64,000 bases of DNA from Trema orientale (taxonomy: Eukaryota; Streptophyta; Magnoliopsida; Rosales; Cannabaceae). How positions within the stretch are numbered: the first letter of the stretch is position 1; every line of letters starts with the position of its first letter. The stretch covers positions 290,300 through 354,299 of the forward strand of contig JXTC01000102.1 in assembly GCA_002914845.1 (NCBI GenBank). The letters run 5' to 3'. A program made the position numbers and the translations under genes. This document shows positions 1 to 11,981 of this stretch, piece by piece. The notes beneath the pieces are model-generated. The model worked only from the letters and a program-made list of their open reading frames with translations. It did not search any database and had not been told where the DNA came from.

Positions 1-1202
1 TATTGGAGGTTATGGCTTATGAATTGACGGAAACACCAAATAGTTAAGGACACTATACATTAACGCCACTTTAGGTTCTTTCAAGATTCATGGAATAAAT
101 AAATCTAAGATCTTAGTATTCACTTTGTAAATTGATTGATAATTTTGTCTAAATGGCCATTAAGAACAAAATTATTGACAATATTATTCCTTGATAGAAA
201 GATGGTAACTTAAAAGTAAATATGTGTTGGAAGGGTATTACGATAATTTCACCTATCCAACTATGGCATTATATAGAGATTCTATATGTGGTATAGAATA
301 TACTACATGGATCGGTTAATCAAGGCTAGTTAATTAAATCTCTATAAAAGGCATGACATTTAATCTAAGAGTGTAGTATTGGGCCTTTAGTGGAGTGTCC
401 CATTTACTAATAGTAGTTATATAAATACCATAATAAGAGTTATTATGTACTTATCATACTATTGGAGCTTAGATTATTTGGATCTATTAGGTCCTTTGTC
501 TAACTCAACAAAGCTCATTAATTGGTTGGTGGTATTTGTAAAATTAGTTTCATGAAATTGTGTAAAATAATGATTCTACACAGAAGTTGGTATTTTTATA
601 AATAAGTTTCATGAGTTGGACATATTTATAAAAATACACCTAAAGCCCAAATTGGAGAACAAGCTCATTCCTAGTTGGACTGGGATTAGCAGTTTTTAGC
701 CCCATATATATAAGATATATGAGAGAAAAAACTACATAGTAACACATACAGTGCTATACGCATAACAGAGGGAGAGAGAGAGATGTTTTGCTCCAACTAC
801 AGTGAGAAAAAGAGAGGAAAAATTTCCTGCAATCTCACAGTCTCATCTTAAGTTCTTGTGTTCCAAAAGATCAAGAAGGTGTTCTTGATCGTTCTCTAAC
901 GTAGGATTCAACTTAGTGCCCACTCACCTCATCAACTAAGAGCAGGAGTATAGGCAAGAAGATCTAGGATTGGAGATTTGATCACTATCAACAAGGAGAT
1001 TAAGGAGGAGCACGCTACAAGAGGTAAACCCTAATCTCATCTCTAGGGTTTGTGCATCTAGATTTTATTTATGTTATACATGATCCTGTATATGATATAT
1101 ACATGTTCTATGGTTATGAAAACTGTTTTCATGTAAAAATTTTAAAATCTAAATCCGCTAATTTTTCCTCTGCATTCATGATGTGATCATGTATTTTCCA
1201 TA
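1..1202 (+). mobile_element. R-family LTR-like repeat, copy A (5' end outside window)
   Basis: The block at about 190-480 matches two other places in the window: 37,205-37,660 on the plus strand and the reverse complement of about 63,600-63,960. Shared landmarks include a 'gtaaatatgt' segment, 'tacgataatttca' and 'ttgggcctttagtg'. Downstream lie a purine-rich leader (about 770-840) and a 'ccctaatctcat' segment, as in many plant copia LTR/leader regions. The right edge near 1,202 is set by comparison with copy C, whose terminus (TG...CA) is clear. No coding sequence is present. It is probably a solo LTR or LTR fragment; the superfamily is inferred, not proven. Confidence 0.5.
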
Positions 1203-2050
1203 TTTGCATACATATATGTTTTACCTAAGTGTTAGGTCCAAATTCCATCAATAAAGTCCATATGACCCAATTTATTCTCTAAGCCCAAGTGAACAAATAG
1301 TGATACAGTTGAATCAATTACGATACTAAAGCAAAGTCATGTATGGAGCTAGTACGTGAAAAGAAGAATAAAAAATATATAATAAAAGAAAAAAAAAGAA
1401 GCTATAAACGCGAAAAAAAAGGAAAAAGGCTTCTTACGAAAATTCAGGCCCAAAGTACCAAAAATTTAATAATCCTAGATGGGTTGATTTTTTTGAAAAA
1501 TTCCTGATTGATTTAGAAAAATATCACTTTTTAAAAGTTTTACGAGACAAATAACACTTTTAAAAACTATTTAGAAAAACACAATTATCTTCAAAATTAG
1601 TATTTTTTAATAGTACTCGATATAACAGTTAGGCTATTATTATTATTTTTTTTTTTGAAATAATAGTTAGATTATTTAGGGTAACCAATCAAGTTACTTG
1701 AAGAAATTGGTCAAGTTACATCAGGTAACTTGACTAGCTACCATACATATCTTATCAATTAATAAAAAGTAGTATTTTTCTAAATACTTTTAAAAGTGGT
1801 ACTTTTATAATTAGATTCCGGGATTTTCAGATTTTTTTAAAATATTACTATAAAAAATCAAATTTCCTCAAAAGAAAATGGTGAAGCAGCCCAATAACAT
1901 GTGGAAACTAAAGGAAGTTAATAAAATGAGGACTCTAAGCAGGTCAGTTTCAAAGAAGTCACTCATCATATATGATTCATAAGTATATGTATATACATAC
2001 ATGAATATTTGAGATAGAGACGGGAGAGCATAGAGACAACAAAGACCAGT
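1203..2050. other. Unassigned AT-rich intergenic stretch
   Basis: I see no gene here. The sequence is AT-rich, with homopolymer runs around 1,380-1,430 and 1,640-1,660. The only reading frames are short and low-complexity. It may be eroded transposon DNA. Confidence 0.5.
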
Positions 2051-2906
2051 GAGCACAAAGAACGCATGAGAGGGGCATCAGAGACTTTGGAGCGAGAAAA
2101 ATAATTGAGCAATCAATGAAGATATTTTTTAGAGTAGTTTTTCTTTTTCTCTTCAATTTTTTGTTTCAATATCATGTCTATATTTTTGTTTTTCTCAGAT
2201 TAGTTATGAGTTAATTTTATTTTATAGGGCTAAGAATTAGCCTAACTATGAAGCTTTAAATTTTTCTTTCAATTTTGGTTTGCGAATTATTTTTCTTAGT
2301 TGAGTTTTCAATTCCGTTCTTAATGCTTCTATTTAACTGGCAACTAAATAGATTATTAATTTGTTAATGATAATGAAACTAGGTGGAGATTTATGTGTCT
2401 AGTTCATTGAATTGAAAGCCATAAATTGCATGTAAAATAGAAATATATTTATATAGTTTGTGTAGTCATTACATGAGTTTTCATAAATCGTAATGAATTC
2501 TTAATTAGGTTAATTCACGTAGGAATATAGTGAATTTGGTAATTAAGATATTTTACTTGAACTCAAGAGAAGATAGTAAATAAATTAGGGAATCTCGATG
2601 GGGAATAATTTTATACTAATAAGATAGATAATTTATAGTAAATTAGTTACGGCAAAATCGGAAACCCTAACTTTATTCTCATTGATTTAAATCTCATTTA
2701 TTTTTCACTCTTATTTAATTTTTCATTCTCATTATTTTAAATTTTATTTAGTCTTTAATATTTATTTTTCTTTAGTCGTAATTCAAATAAAATTAGGGTT
2801 AGCACAATTCCGGTGCTTAACAAATCTTTAGTCCTCGTGGGTATGATACTTGATACTTATTTTATATTACGTGTTACGGTTTTATGCTCTTGCAAATTAC
2901 ACAACA

Positions 2907-2930
2907 AGTTTTTGATGACATTGCTGGGGA
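2907..2930 (+). promoter_or_regulatory. Diverged primer-binding-site region of the Athila relic
   Basis: The segment 'agtttttgatgacattgctg' is a mutated version of the 'agtttttggcgctgttgctg' found next to the LTR of the better-preserved Athila at 28,648. It lies just after a 'caaca' LTR-like end. Confidence 0.5.
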
Positions 2931-3101
2931 CTGTTTGGATCTTATTAATATCGATACTAAGTAGCATTAATTTTAATTTTAATATTTATTTTTATTTTTA
3001 CGTTGTCTCTAGTTTTGATTTTCCAAGTGTTCATAGTTGGTGACAAAAAGAGAAAAAAAAAAAAAGCTAAAATGTGGAATAACACTACTACATTTTTCAA
3101 A

Positions 3102-3557
3102 TATGACATAGAGTCTCTATTTGAAGTATAGGAAAGGTATAAGAAGATGATAAGGTGGGCTCCATATAATAGAATGCTAAAGTGGTTGTAGGTTCAAACA
3201 TTCTACAATGGATTGAACTATATAACCAAGAATATGGCTGATGGATCTTTCTACGCAGAAATATCTGATGAAGCATAAAAGTAGATAGATGGGATGGCTT
3301 ATCATTATTAGTATTTGACAGAACATTCCATACTAAAGAGAGTCGTCAGAGTCTATGAAACTGATGCCATCTTTGCTTTATTTGCTCAAGTTGCTCCTTT
3401 GTCGAGGCAATTGGATAATTTGAGAGCAAACACCATTCACTTTCCATACGAAGTGTGTGAATTATGCCGAGGGAACCATTCGAGAGCTAATTGCCGATTT
3501 GGAAGTTCATTTACACCAAATACCAGTGAACAAACTAACTATATTTCTAACTTCTAA
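3102..3557 (+). pseudogene. Athila-type gag remnant
   Basis: A single frame (with stops) keeps the signature of the Athila Gag core. A 'LFEV.ERYKKMIRWAP' block corresponds to 'LYEAWERFKDLIRKCP' of the second Athila at 29.3 kb, and is followed by 'QTFYNGLN'. A C-terminal Cys/His cluster, CELCRGNHSRANC, looks like a degraded CCHC knuckle with spacing one residue short. Gag would form the virus-like particle and bind the element's RNA. In-frame stops after LFEV and after the KWL segment show it is dead. Confidence 0.6.
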
Positions 3558-3638
3558 TAACAACACAATCCGTATCCTAACACATATAGTCCAGGGTGGA
3601 CAAATCAGTATGATTTTTCATGAAACAACCAAAATACA

Positions 3639-3830
3639 ATGAATTCAACGAGATTTCAACAACAAGAAAAGAATGTATCTTTGGAAGATGCCCTTGCCCA
3701 ATTTGCTCAAACGACATCTCATTTCATAATAAATATAGACAAAATTTCGCAAAATCGAGATGCATCATCTCAAAACCTTAATGATCAAATTGATCAATTG
3801 AGAACTCTCTTATCAGAAAGTCCATAAGGA
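3639..3830 (+). pseudogene. Gag C-terminal/linker remnant of the Athila relic
   Basis: A Gln- and Ser-rich stretch (VSLEDALAQFAQ...) of about 60 residues resembles the 'PSLEDLLSTFIVET' segment in the Gag C-terminus of the Athila at 29.9 kb. Its position between the knuckle and the pol remnant fits that role. No catalytic motif is present. Confidence 0.4.
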
Positions 3831-4194
3831 TCTTTGTCGAGGAACATCGAACCCACCAATCCAAAAAGTGAAGAGATGGTGATTATACCTCAGAATGGTG
3901 AACAAGTTAGTGAGTTGCAAAATGATTCGTAAGAATCTACAGAAAGTCAAGCTTCCACTACTCTTCCTCAATTAATATTTCCAACTGAAGTGGATAAGGA
4001 CAATATGGAGCAACCTGAAAACACCACCACAGACATCAAGGTAACAAGTTCAATAATACCACAACCGTAGATAGCTAAATCATTGGATACTACCAAGTGT
4101 CCAGAAGCATTACTAAAAACTTGGATAGTCTATTCTAAGACAACCAAAATTAATAAAGAAGAGACTATGAAGGATACACTTTGCGTGATTAGCT

Positions 4195-4425
4195 TTGCCA
4201 ATTTATATTTATGGAAGAAAGCCAAAATTTAAGGAATTTGAGAAGGAATCTCCTAGACCATTGTCATTCATCCCAAAGCCTCCAATACTTAAGCTTAAGC
4301 CCATACCCTCTGATTGTCGATTTGTATATATGGGTAATGCTTATGAGAATGCTAGAATCTATAAAGAGTTGACAAAAAGTTATTGTGATAGACACAAGAC
4401 CTCTATAATCATGTTTGACCCATGA
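4195..4425 (+). pseudogene. Pol linker fragment of the Athila relic
   Basis: The fragment has 'ILKLKPIPSDCRFVYMG', which resembles the 'LKPLPDHLRYALLG' segment that precedes RT in the Athila at 31.2 kb. No RT motif follows. The sequence then jumps to the post-coding 'ttgggaggcaaccca' block, so RT, RNase H and integrase appear deleted. Confidence 0.4.
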
Positions 4426-4490
4426 TAGGAAATGCTGAATAGTCAGACTGATGACTATAAAATAAGTATTTCTTGGGAGGCAACCCATGT

Positions 4491-7404
4491 TTCAATTCTT
4501 CCTGTTTTATTTTAGTTTATTTTATTTTCTTTATTTCGTGTGCCTCATGTTCTTGCACAAGTTTGAGGGTCAATATGTGGACTTCAATAACTCAACCAGA
4601 AACCTCTACCTGCATATAAAAATCTGAGGGAGATTTCTTTATAAATTAAACTAAGAGGTAGAGAGAGACCCATTTAATCATGTTCCCACTTTAGTATATG
4701 AACTAATTGAAAGTAATACAAAACCTGCAACATCAACAAAATTAGTAAATCATAGTTATCGTATAAAGACACATATATAAATCGGGGAACAAATATTCAT
4801 ATTAATGACTGAATACCTCGTAATTGATAGGCAATACTAAACCAATTCACTTCCCACTTGTAGCCTTTTCATCTATTCTTACATACAAAATAGAGTAAGA
4901 ATCCGATGAAGAGAATGAAAATTAGTCCTCCCACATGGAATTGACTTATGTGAATTGCCTGTAAATAGTTGTAAGATCTTGGTAGTTAGCTCAATAAATT
5001 AAGGATAAATTAGACAATTGAAACTTAGACAACTAATCTAACCTAATAACCTGATTCATCAATATCAGTTGCACAAGTGTGAGGGAACTTTAGACCATAA
5101 TTCAAGTGGTTTCCAGTGTTCTTACTTGTACTTCATGACTTGAAATAATTTTCTCAAGAATTTGACCACTGAAATCATTTGAATCTAGCTAACTGCAAAT
5201 ACAGAATATACCATTGGCATCAAACACCAAAAATACCCAAGTATACAACTCCAAATACATACAAGGAACACGTCATTCTCTTTGTTTGCAAAATGAGATA
5301 TAAAATGAATGAAAACAGAACTGAATAAATCACAAATCATTTATTATACCATAGGTGCATCCTTAAGATATATAACATTGTGATGAGCATACACGTAATT
5401 TAATAGCCTACAAGCAATCTTAATAATAAGTCATATCAAATACCTTGAAAATCAGACAAGACAAAAGAACACAAGCAATCTAATATCAGAGCTGCAAGGA
5501 CGAGTTCCATTTCTAATGAAATCAGTCTCTCTAATTCTTGTAATTAAGTCTGTGATGATCAAGAAAAATATGAACCAATTCTATTTCTGCACAAAGTTCC
5601 CATCATCTGGAACATAAATATTTCAGATAAAGAGCAAAGGTTATATAAATAAAAAAAAAAATAGACAAACTCATGAAGAGATCATTGGTCATGAAAGCAA
5701 ATATTTGATCCCAGAAGAGTAAATACGAAATGAAAAACTAGTTTGTTTACGCTTGTCTTTTAAGCTAAAAAAAAAATTTTAGCTTGTGCACCCTTTAGCT
5801 TATGCTGGTAGATAAGCTCAGACAGACACAACCACACACACACGTATATGTATATATAGAGAGAGAGAGAGAGAGAGGAATACCAAGAGTAATGAGGTGA
5901 CGTTAAGTTGTTGCAGTTGAAACTTTCGAAAAATGCTCAGAAAAGAGTATATTGAGAAAAACTTCATTGCCCATAATGTCTATGACATTTACATGCCTTA
6001 GTCAATGTGAATGTTCTCTAAGACAATTACACAAACACTTGGTGAATATTGTAAAAACAAATAAAAAATAACCTCATACACACACACATATTAGCCTTCA
6101 AGTTTATACTATATGAAAATTGAAAACAGGGCAGCCATAGCTTTAACAGATTGCTTAAACTATTTACCAAGACTCTGTAGCGATAGCATTGGCAGATTTC
6201 AACAATATCTCACGAAATACAAATGCGAAAAAAGTACATTTCTATTATTAATTTTAATGAGTCCAGATATATAGCAACAGATGCAGTGCAATTAGAAGAT
6301 CAGCTAAAAACTAAGTATCCTATTCAGGTTTTTCAAATGCCTGCAACCTTGCAAGAAACAATAACCAATAAATTAATACATAGATAAGCTATACTTTATC
6401 TCACAGATTCGAAATACGAGTCTATTTTGTCCACAAGTATGTAACTATACTGGTCCATTATAACAATCACCAAACAAGAAAGCTTCAATGAAAAGTGAAG
6501 AAGAGCCAAAGATACACAAACGGTGACACACATATAACTATGTATAATTACAAATTTAAATTTTACAACCTGACACAATAAGCATCATTAGTTCATATGC
6601 TTAAGTCCGACCACAATGTTTATGGACCATGATCAAATCTAAATTAATTATTTAGTAGTATATATAGCATTATTTTTTATTTCGTTTGATTCATAATCAT
6701 ACAAGTACGAATTAGTTTTCCACATTATTGCCACACTCTGTTTTGGTCCAAAGAAGCATCTTATTCGCTCACCTCATTTAAATTGCGAAAATAGTCACTG
6801 TCATTTAATAATTTGACCAACAGTTTCTTCTATTGTCCAATAACTAGTTTTTTTACATAATTGTGATTCTTTAGATTCTCAATTCTTTCTAACATGTATA
6901 TGATTACCTCTAAAATTTAGTCTATTTTCTAAAATAATCAGATAATACAACTAAAGAATTAATCAGATGGCTTAACTTAGAATGTTACTCATTCTTTTTT
7001 ATCCATAACATATCATATAAGAATGGCAGGAGGCAGGAAACTACACTACGCCTCTTCTCACATAAAATTTGTAGGAAACTCATATAAAAATTTCTCACAG
7101 ACATTTTAACAAACATTTGAACTGTAAAATATTTTAATAGAAGAAACGTATAAAAAGTGAGGTCTATTCAGTAAACTGATTAGCTAAAAAGAAAATTAAC
7201 ACAAACAAACCCCAATTTAACACAAACAAAAAATAAATATCTTGATTATCAATCGAAGATTAACACGAACTGACCAAGAATTATCCAGTTTCAACATCAA
7301 ACTCAGAAAAACGCACACAAAATACCATAGAATCTGGATATATCGAATAAAGTTGAGAGTGAAAACAAAGAAAATCCAAATAGGTCAAGAAATTGAGAGA
7401 AACT
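4491..7404. other. Unassigned AT-rich stretch without a gene
   Basis: There is no coding pattern on either strand over about 2.9 kb. It contains a compound microsatellite (5,832-5,877). If the CACTA-like terminus at 7,861 is real, this stretch would be the first intron or interior of a non-autonomous element on the minus strand. That is inference. Confidence 0.4.
5832..5877. repeat. Compound (CA)n-(TA)n-(GA)n microsatellite
   Basis: A run of CA repeats passes through 'gtatatgtatatata' into about nine GA units. Confidence 0.9.
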
Positions 7405-7861
7405 GACCTAGTTTCTTCTAGGAAACATGAAAGCAAGAAACTAGATTCAGGGATTCAGCTCAAAAACTTGAATTGTGCTTCGCTTTCGCTGATTTAGGCT
7501 TTTTGCAGCTCAAATCATCAATTGAGTAAACTGAGCTAGTCGTTGATCGAGCTCAAATCGCCATTGTCTTCAATATCTCGAACTCGAACTCGAACTGAAC
7601 CAAAGAGAAATTGGCAATAGGAAAGAGAGAGGGGTGACCAGACCGTACCAGAGAAAGTAAAAGTGTGGTCAAAGAAAGAGAGAGAGAGTGATGAGTATCG
7701 AGGGAGTGATCAGCTTTGGGGGAAAATAATATTCCCTCTCACATATAATTCACACGCGCACACTTTTCCTCTTTTTAATTTAACAAAAAATGGTACCACT
7801 TTTTTTAAAGTGTTATAACAGGGTATTATTTAGTGTTATAATAAGCCTTTATTGTTGTAGT
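7405..7861 (-). mobile_element. CACTA-like terminus with CT-rich leader exon
   Basis: Read on the minus strand, 7,861 starts CACTACAACAATAAAGG, a CACTA-type terminal inverted repeat. Short subterminal repeats of 'tataacact' follow. About 120 bp further in lies a CT-rich leader, then an exon-like stretch ending in a plausible donor near 7,407 (AAACTAG|GTCAG). This matches the layout of the CACTA leader at 40.1-40.4 kb. No transposase follows and the opposite terminus was not found, so a non-autonomous or truncated element is the likeliest reading. Confidence 0.4.
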
Positions 7862-8049
7862 GGGTAAAATATAGGACAAATTATAATTCATTTACAAAAA
7901 TAAATATTTTTTTATCGAAAAAATTAGAAATCCTTAATTATGTCCGTGTTTTCACCATAATCCAGTAAAAATTTAACATCGATCAAAAGCAAACTTGATT
8001 ATAGTTGAATTATCAAATCTAAGGTTAAAAAAAACCAAATTTGATGATG

Positions 8050-8054
8050 ACAAC
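8050..8054. other. Left target-site duplication of the Tat element (ACAAC)
   Basis: ACAAC lies directly left of the LTR and is repeated directly right of the other LTR at 19,095-19,099. Confidence 0.9.
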
Positions 8055-8664
8055 TGTTGACGGAGGTTTTGTCAACAATAAATATAGGAAATTACGAGAT
8101 GTGATTTGTGTGTAAAAAAGGTTGATAAAGCAAAGTAAATATGGAGACAAGAATTTTATAGTGGTTCAGACCCAAAAAAGATGAGCCTACGTCCACTGTT
8201 CTTCACTATTTTCTGGAGAATTGTAGAGTTCCTATAAGTCTCAGGATGAGAGCAGAGAGAATTACAGAGTGTAATGGAAGTATTTTGTGTAGAATTGTGT
8301 TGTAGATTACAATGAAACTAAGCCACCTTTAAATAGATGAGGATGGCTTAAAGTTTCCTAATCGCATAAACGAGTAAGTATATAATCAAAAATACAATTT
8401 TTTAGGTAAATATAGAATCGGGTAACATCTCTAATTAAACAAAGGGATTACTCAATCTTCACTCTGAGGCTTATTTCCTTTTCTATGTTGATTACCCGTT
8501 TTGAAGATGCTTGACCTAGTTTCCCTTTCCATGCTGGTCGCACCTATCATGCGTAGAAGAGGTCGCACTTTTTAATCTAGAAAACGTATGTGCGGCCTGA
8601 TGTGGACCGATCGTCGACTTTCCTTTTTCGTCGTTGACTATTGTGGATTTAAGATCGCATAACA
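8055..8664 (-). repeat. 3' LTR of the Tat element
   Basis: It is a 610-bp copy of 18,485-19,094, beginning tgttgacgg and ending gcataaca on the plus strand. The TATA-like segment is 'tttaaata' here but 'tttatata' in the other LTR. Confidence 0.95.
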
Positions 8665-8680
8665 ATTGCCCCCCAGCTCC
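8665..8680 (-). other. Polypurine tract of the Tat element
   Basis: On the minus strand GGAGCTGGGGGGCAAT lies directly before the 3' LTR. This is where plus-strand DNA synthesis would be primed. Confidence 0.75.
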
Positions 8681-9060
8681 ATTAGCCTTTAGGCTAAACG
8701 GAGCTTCCTATTCCAGTAAATGCGAGCTTAAGAATGCGATGTCATGAGGTCATCTTGAAATTCTGAAGAGTCGTCAAGTCTTGAATCATACTTTTTCAGA
8801 ACCGCGCGTACATTTCCCTGACAGAAGCATCCACGTGTCGTCTTCCCTTGAGAAATTGACACAGCTCGAGGCGACTTCTCCGTTTCTCGAACAGTCGTGA
8901 TGATGACGATAGTACTAGCCGTCGTTTCAGTTTTAGACGTTTCAAATTTCAAGAATTAAATCCACTTTAATTTCCGAATTCGAATCCCGCGCGAATCTCG
9001 GCCATCAGATTTAAGAAAATAAATCCCTTGATCTACGGCTCTGATATGTCGAATCATTAA

Positions 9061-9070
9061 ATATATAAAT
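9061..9070 (+). promoter_or_regulatory. TATA box of the antisense gene
   Basis: The segment 'atatataaat' sits in a local drop from GC-richer to AT-rich sequence. A C/T-rich leader starts about 25 bp downstream, which fits a Pol II start near 9,090. A probable 5'-UTR intron follows (9,306-9,820, AAG|GTTAGC to TTTTTCAG), ending directly at the ATG of the antisense gene. Confidence 0.5.
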
Positions 9071-9820
9071 ACTCTTTTCCCCCCTTCTTCCTTCCGAAAC
9101 TTGCTTAACCTTCCATTTCCTTTTTATTTTCTGAGACCTGAGACAAAAACACTCTTCCCTCCGACGAATTGCTGAACCTTTCTTCCTTATCCTATCTCCG
9201 GCAAGTCATTCTGATTTCTTACAGCAACTCTGTCTCAGAGGAACTGGCGAAGCATCCCAAAATCCTCCAAGCACACTTCGGTTCTTTAGATTCCCCGAAA
9301 ACAAGGTTAGCATCTGCCCCTCTCATTTTTCCTTGAACATTTTCCATTTTTCAACACAATTTCTGTAATTCCTATAGTACTAGATTCATGACTTTAGGGA
9401 ACCTGAAACCTAGGTTATAGAAGCATGAACCGTAGGGATCAAAATCTTAGAATACTTATTATCTTGACGAATTAATGGGCAAATCCATAGGAATTAGGTT
9501 CTGGAACATTGATATGAGAACCAAACCATATAAAAATTGATAGATCGAATGACAGATTATCGAAGAACCACTCGAACATTTCAGACGAACCATAAGATCG
9601 CTTAGAAGTTTGTCGAAGTAGTCGAACAATTTGTGGACATTCTAGGGCTTGTAGCCCCTAATTACCGTATGTTGCTCGCACATAGCGAGTGTACCTGTAA
9701 AAAATAGACAATAATACGCCTATCTCTAGGTCGTATTTTAGGTTAGTATAAATCAATATATGATTTTGCCTGTAGAAAGATGCTCGCATAGGATTAAATA
9801 CTTCCTGTTTTATTTTTCAG

Positions 9821-11981
9821 ATGTCTAGTAGCGAAGAGTTTAGGGAGAGGAATGCATTCTCAGGGGAGTCATCATTCTCTGAAACGAGCTCAAAGACTAG
9901 CTCTATAGATCTCGACGATTATATAGAGCGACCTGAAGTAGAGATAACAGGGACTAGATAAAGTAGTCCTCGCATAGGCGACCTTCCCCAAGACCAGTGG
10001 CCTCAGTACATTAGGGATGCCCCTGAGTACGCGAAAAGGTATCAGTATGTAGAAGGAAACTGGTCGTGTACTAACGTAAAGACGAGCTGTAACACGATCA
10101 AGCTTGAGAAAATCATTCGTAACTACAACATTAACATACTACTCCGCATTCTCACAGAATTTAATCGACCACACACCCCTCCTCGCGGTACTGCCTTGTT
10201 CTCAGAAGCAGTCCTTAGGTGCGGCGTCCACCTCCCGCTTCATCCATATATTAAATCTATCGTTGACTACTACGGAGTCGTCCCTTATCAACTAACTCCT
10301 AATACCTATAGATATATGGTAGGTTTGTATATATTATACCATAAACTAGGTTTAGGCTCTCCCACTCCTGAAGAATTTGCTTAGTTCTACCAAGTAAAAT
10401 CGAACCCCTCAGATTTTGGATTTTTTTATGCGAGCAAATGGTCGAATCAAGCAATAAAGACCATTCACGGAGTTCGCAACAATATGGGAAAATGGAAAAA
10501 TCCATTTTTCCACTTCGATTATGCTGACAACGGGTTCTTTCAGAATCCAGGTATATAATTCTCTACTTTGACTTATTCACTGTGTACATTCTTTTCTTGA
10601 TCGCATTTATTCTTCATTGCAGATAACAAAGAGCGGCCAGGACTCAACGAGGCACAGCTCGCAAGGGTCTATAAGATAAACGACCTTCCAGTCGAAGAAT
10701 TTGACTGGAAGAAACTTGGAACGACCAAGAACCTGATCGCTTGCGGGCTATTCCCCAAGGGTGCCGCTCTACCATACTCTGCGAACCATCCGTCTAAACC
10801 CTCGAGCTCAAAGAAGAAGAAGTCGAGGAGGCAGAAAGAAACGGGTGCTTCGTCTTCCAAATCCAGGAAACGAAAAACACCTGCTGCTCCCCACATCGAA
10901 CCATCTCCTGAAGCTCCATCTTCATCTTCCCAGCCGCAAGAAGGTAATTTTCCTGTATTCTTTTCTTTTTTATCGCATTACCTTCGTTATGCTAACAAAG
11001 CTTATTCGTGCAGATATGACAATCGGAAGTAGTTTGCGAGCTCCCCCTTCCACTCTTGGATCTATGGCGAGATCCAAGACTCCAGACAGCACGCCTCCTT
11101 TAAAGGAGAAGAAGAAGGTCGACTCTTCAAAAAAAAGAAAAGTTGCCTTTGAGGACACCCCGACCAGCTCACCTCCTCCCCAGCCTTTCAAGCCTGCGAG
11201 CCATCCCGAGCCTTCTAAGGAGCTGGCTACTTCATCTGCAGGAGTTAGCCAGGCAAACAAGGACGAAGAGATCCTCGCACTTCTTCGTTAACTACCAGAG
11301 AAAGCTGGTCTGAGTGCGGCCTTTATCGATCGCTTCACTTAGGAGGAAGCCTGGGAGAAGATGAAGAAAAGATCTCCTAGGGTCGCATTCAATGCCGCTA
11401 TGGGGATGCTCGCAAATGTAAGTTCCTCTATTTTTTTTTTTTTATATTCTTCAACACTTTTCTCGTACTAATATGTTAATATTCTTCAGACTGCCTCAGC
11501 TGCCGTACTGATGTATGACCCGGTTCTAGAGAGCATGGAGAAAGGAGAGAAGGTCGAAGAGATGACTCATGCACTCGAGGACCTGGAGAAGACTCGTGAG
11601 GACGAGAAAAAGTCCTTCGAGTCTGAAAAGAGGCAACTGCAGGAGGATTTGGAGAAGGCGAAGCTTGAGAAAGAGAAGCTCAAAGAAAGAGTCAAGGATC
11701 TCGAGAAAACTGTCTCTGAGCTTCCGGATGCTTTGAAGAAAGCAGTCGAAGAAGCTAGTCGCAAAGCGATAGAGGACTTTAGAGCTACTGAAGTCAAGGA
11801 ACTTAAAGAAAAAGCTAGCGGCATCACCTCTTCGACAATCATTTATAACATATACTACGAGCATCTGGAGTTTGACTTTTCTATACTTGGCGAGGACATC
11901 GTCGAGCTTGTCAATAGCTGGAAAGAGGCAGAAGCTGTGGAGAAGGCGGCAGAGACGGGAGCGAGTACTTCTGCAAAATAA
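9821..11981 (+). pseudogene. Antisense extra gene of the Tat element (four exons, gypsy-type transposon domain)
   Basis: Exons 9,821-10,550, 10,623-10,943, 11,014-11,417 and 11,490-11,981 have GT...AG introns and consistent phases (1, 1, 0), and give 649 codons including the stop. The N-terminus is Ser/Glu-rich. Around residues 120-230 is a domain resembling the 'putative gypsy type transposon' family (Pfam PF04195 by recall), with PLHPYIKSIVDYYGVVPYQL. Basic, nuclear-signal-like clusters follow near 307 (KKKKSRRQK) and 381 (KEKKKVDSSKKRK), then a coiled coil at about 515-575. Extra antisense ORFs are known from Tat elements, but their function is not established. Four in-frame stops (9,959, 10,382, 11,289, 11,340) make this copy a pseudogene. 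It converges tail-to-tail with integrase, 709 bp away. AATAAA at 11,977-11,982 overlaps the final stop. Confidence 0.75.

Larger units (their letters stand above)
2051..4490 (+). mobile_element. Decayed Athila-lineage Ty3/gypsy relic
   Basis: Three Athila landmarks occur in the right order on the plus strand. They are an LTR-end-like region (about 2,810-2,906) followed by a primer-site-like segment, a gag remnant with a degenerate zinc knuckle, and the 'ttgggaggcaaccca' block (4,473-4,487) that usually follows the coding region in Athila elements. Most of pol is missing; only a fragment resembling the protease-RT linker remains (4,195-4,425). The 5' LTR start is not resolved. The relic is much older than the other elements here, judging by its many stops and deletions. 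Confidence 0.6.

Noticed and set aside
10970-11864. Minus-strand frames of 91-112 residues opposite the antisense gene exons
   Set aside because: They are Ser/Phe/Leu-rich mirror translations of Lys/Glu-rich coding sequence and cross the inferred splice sites.
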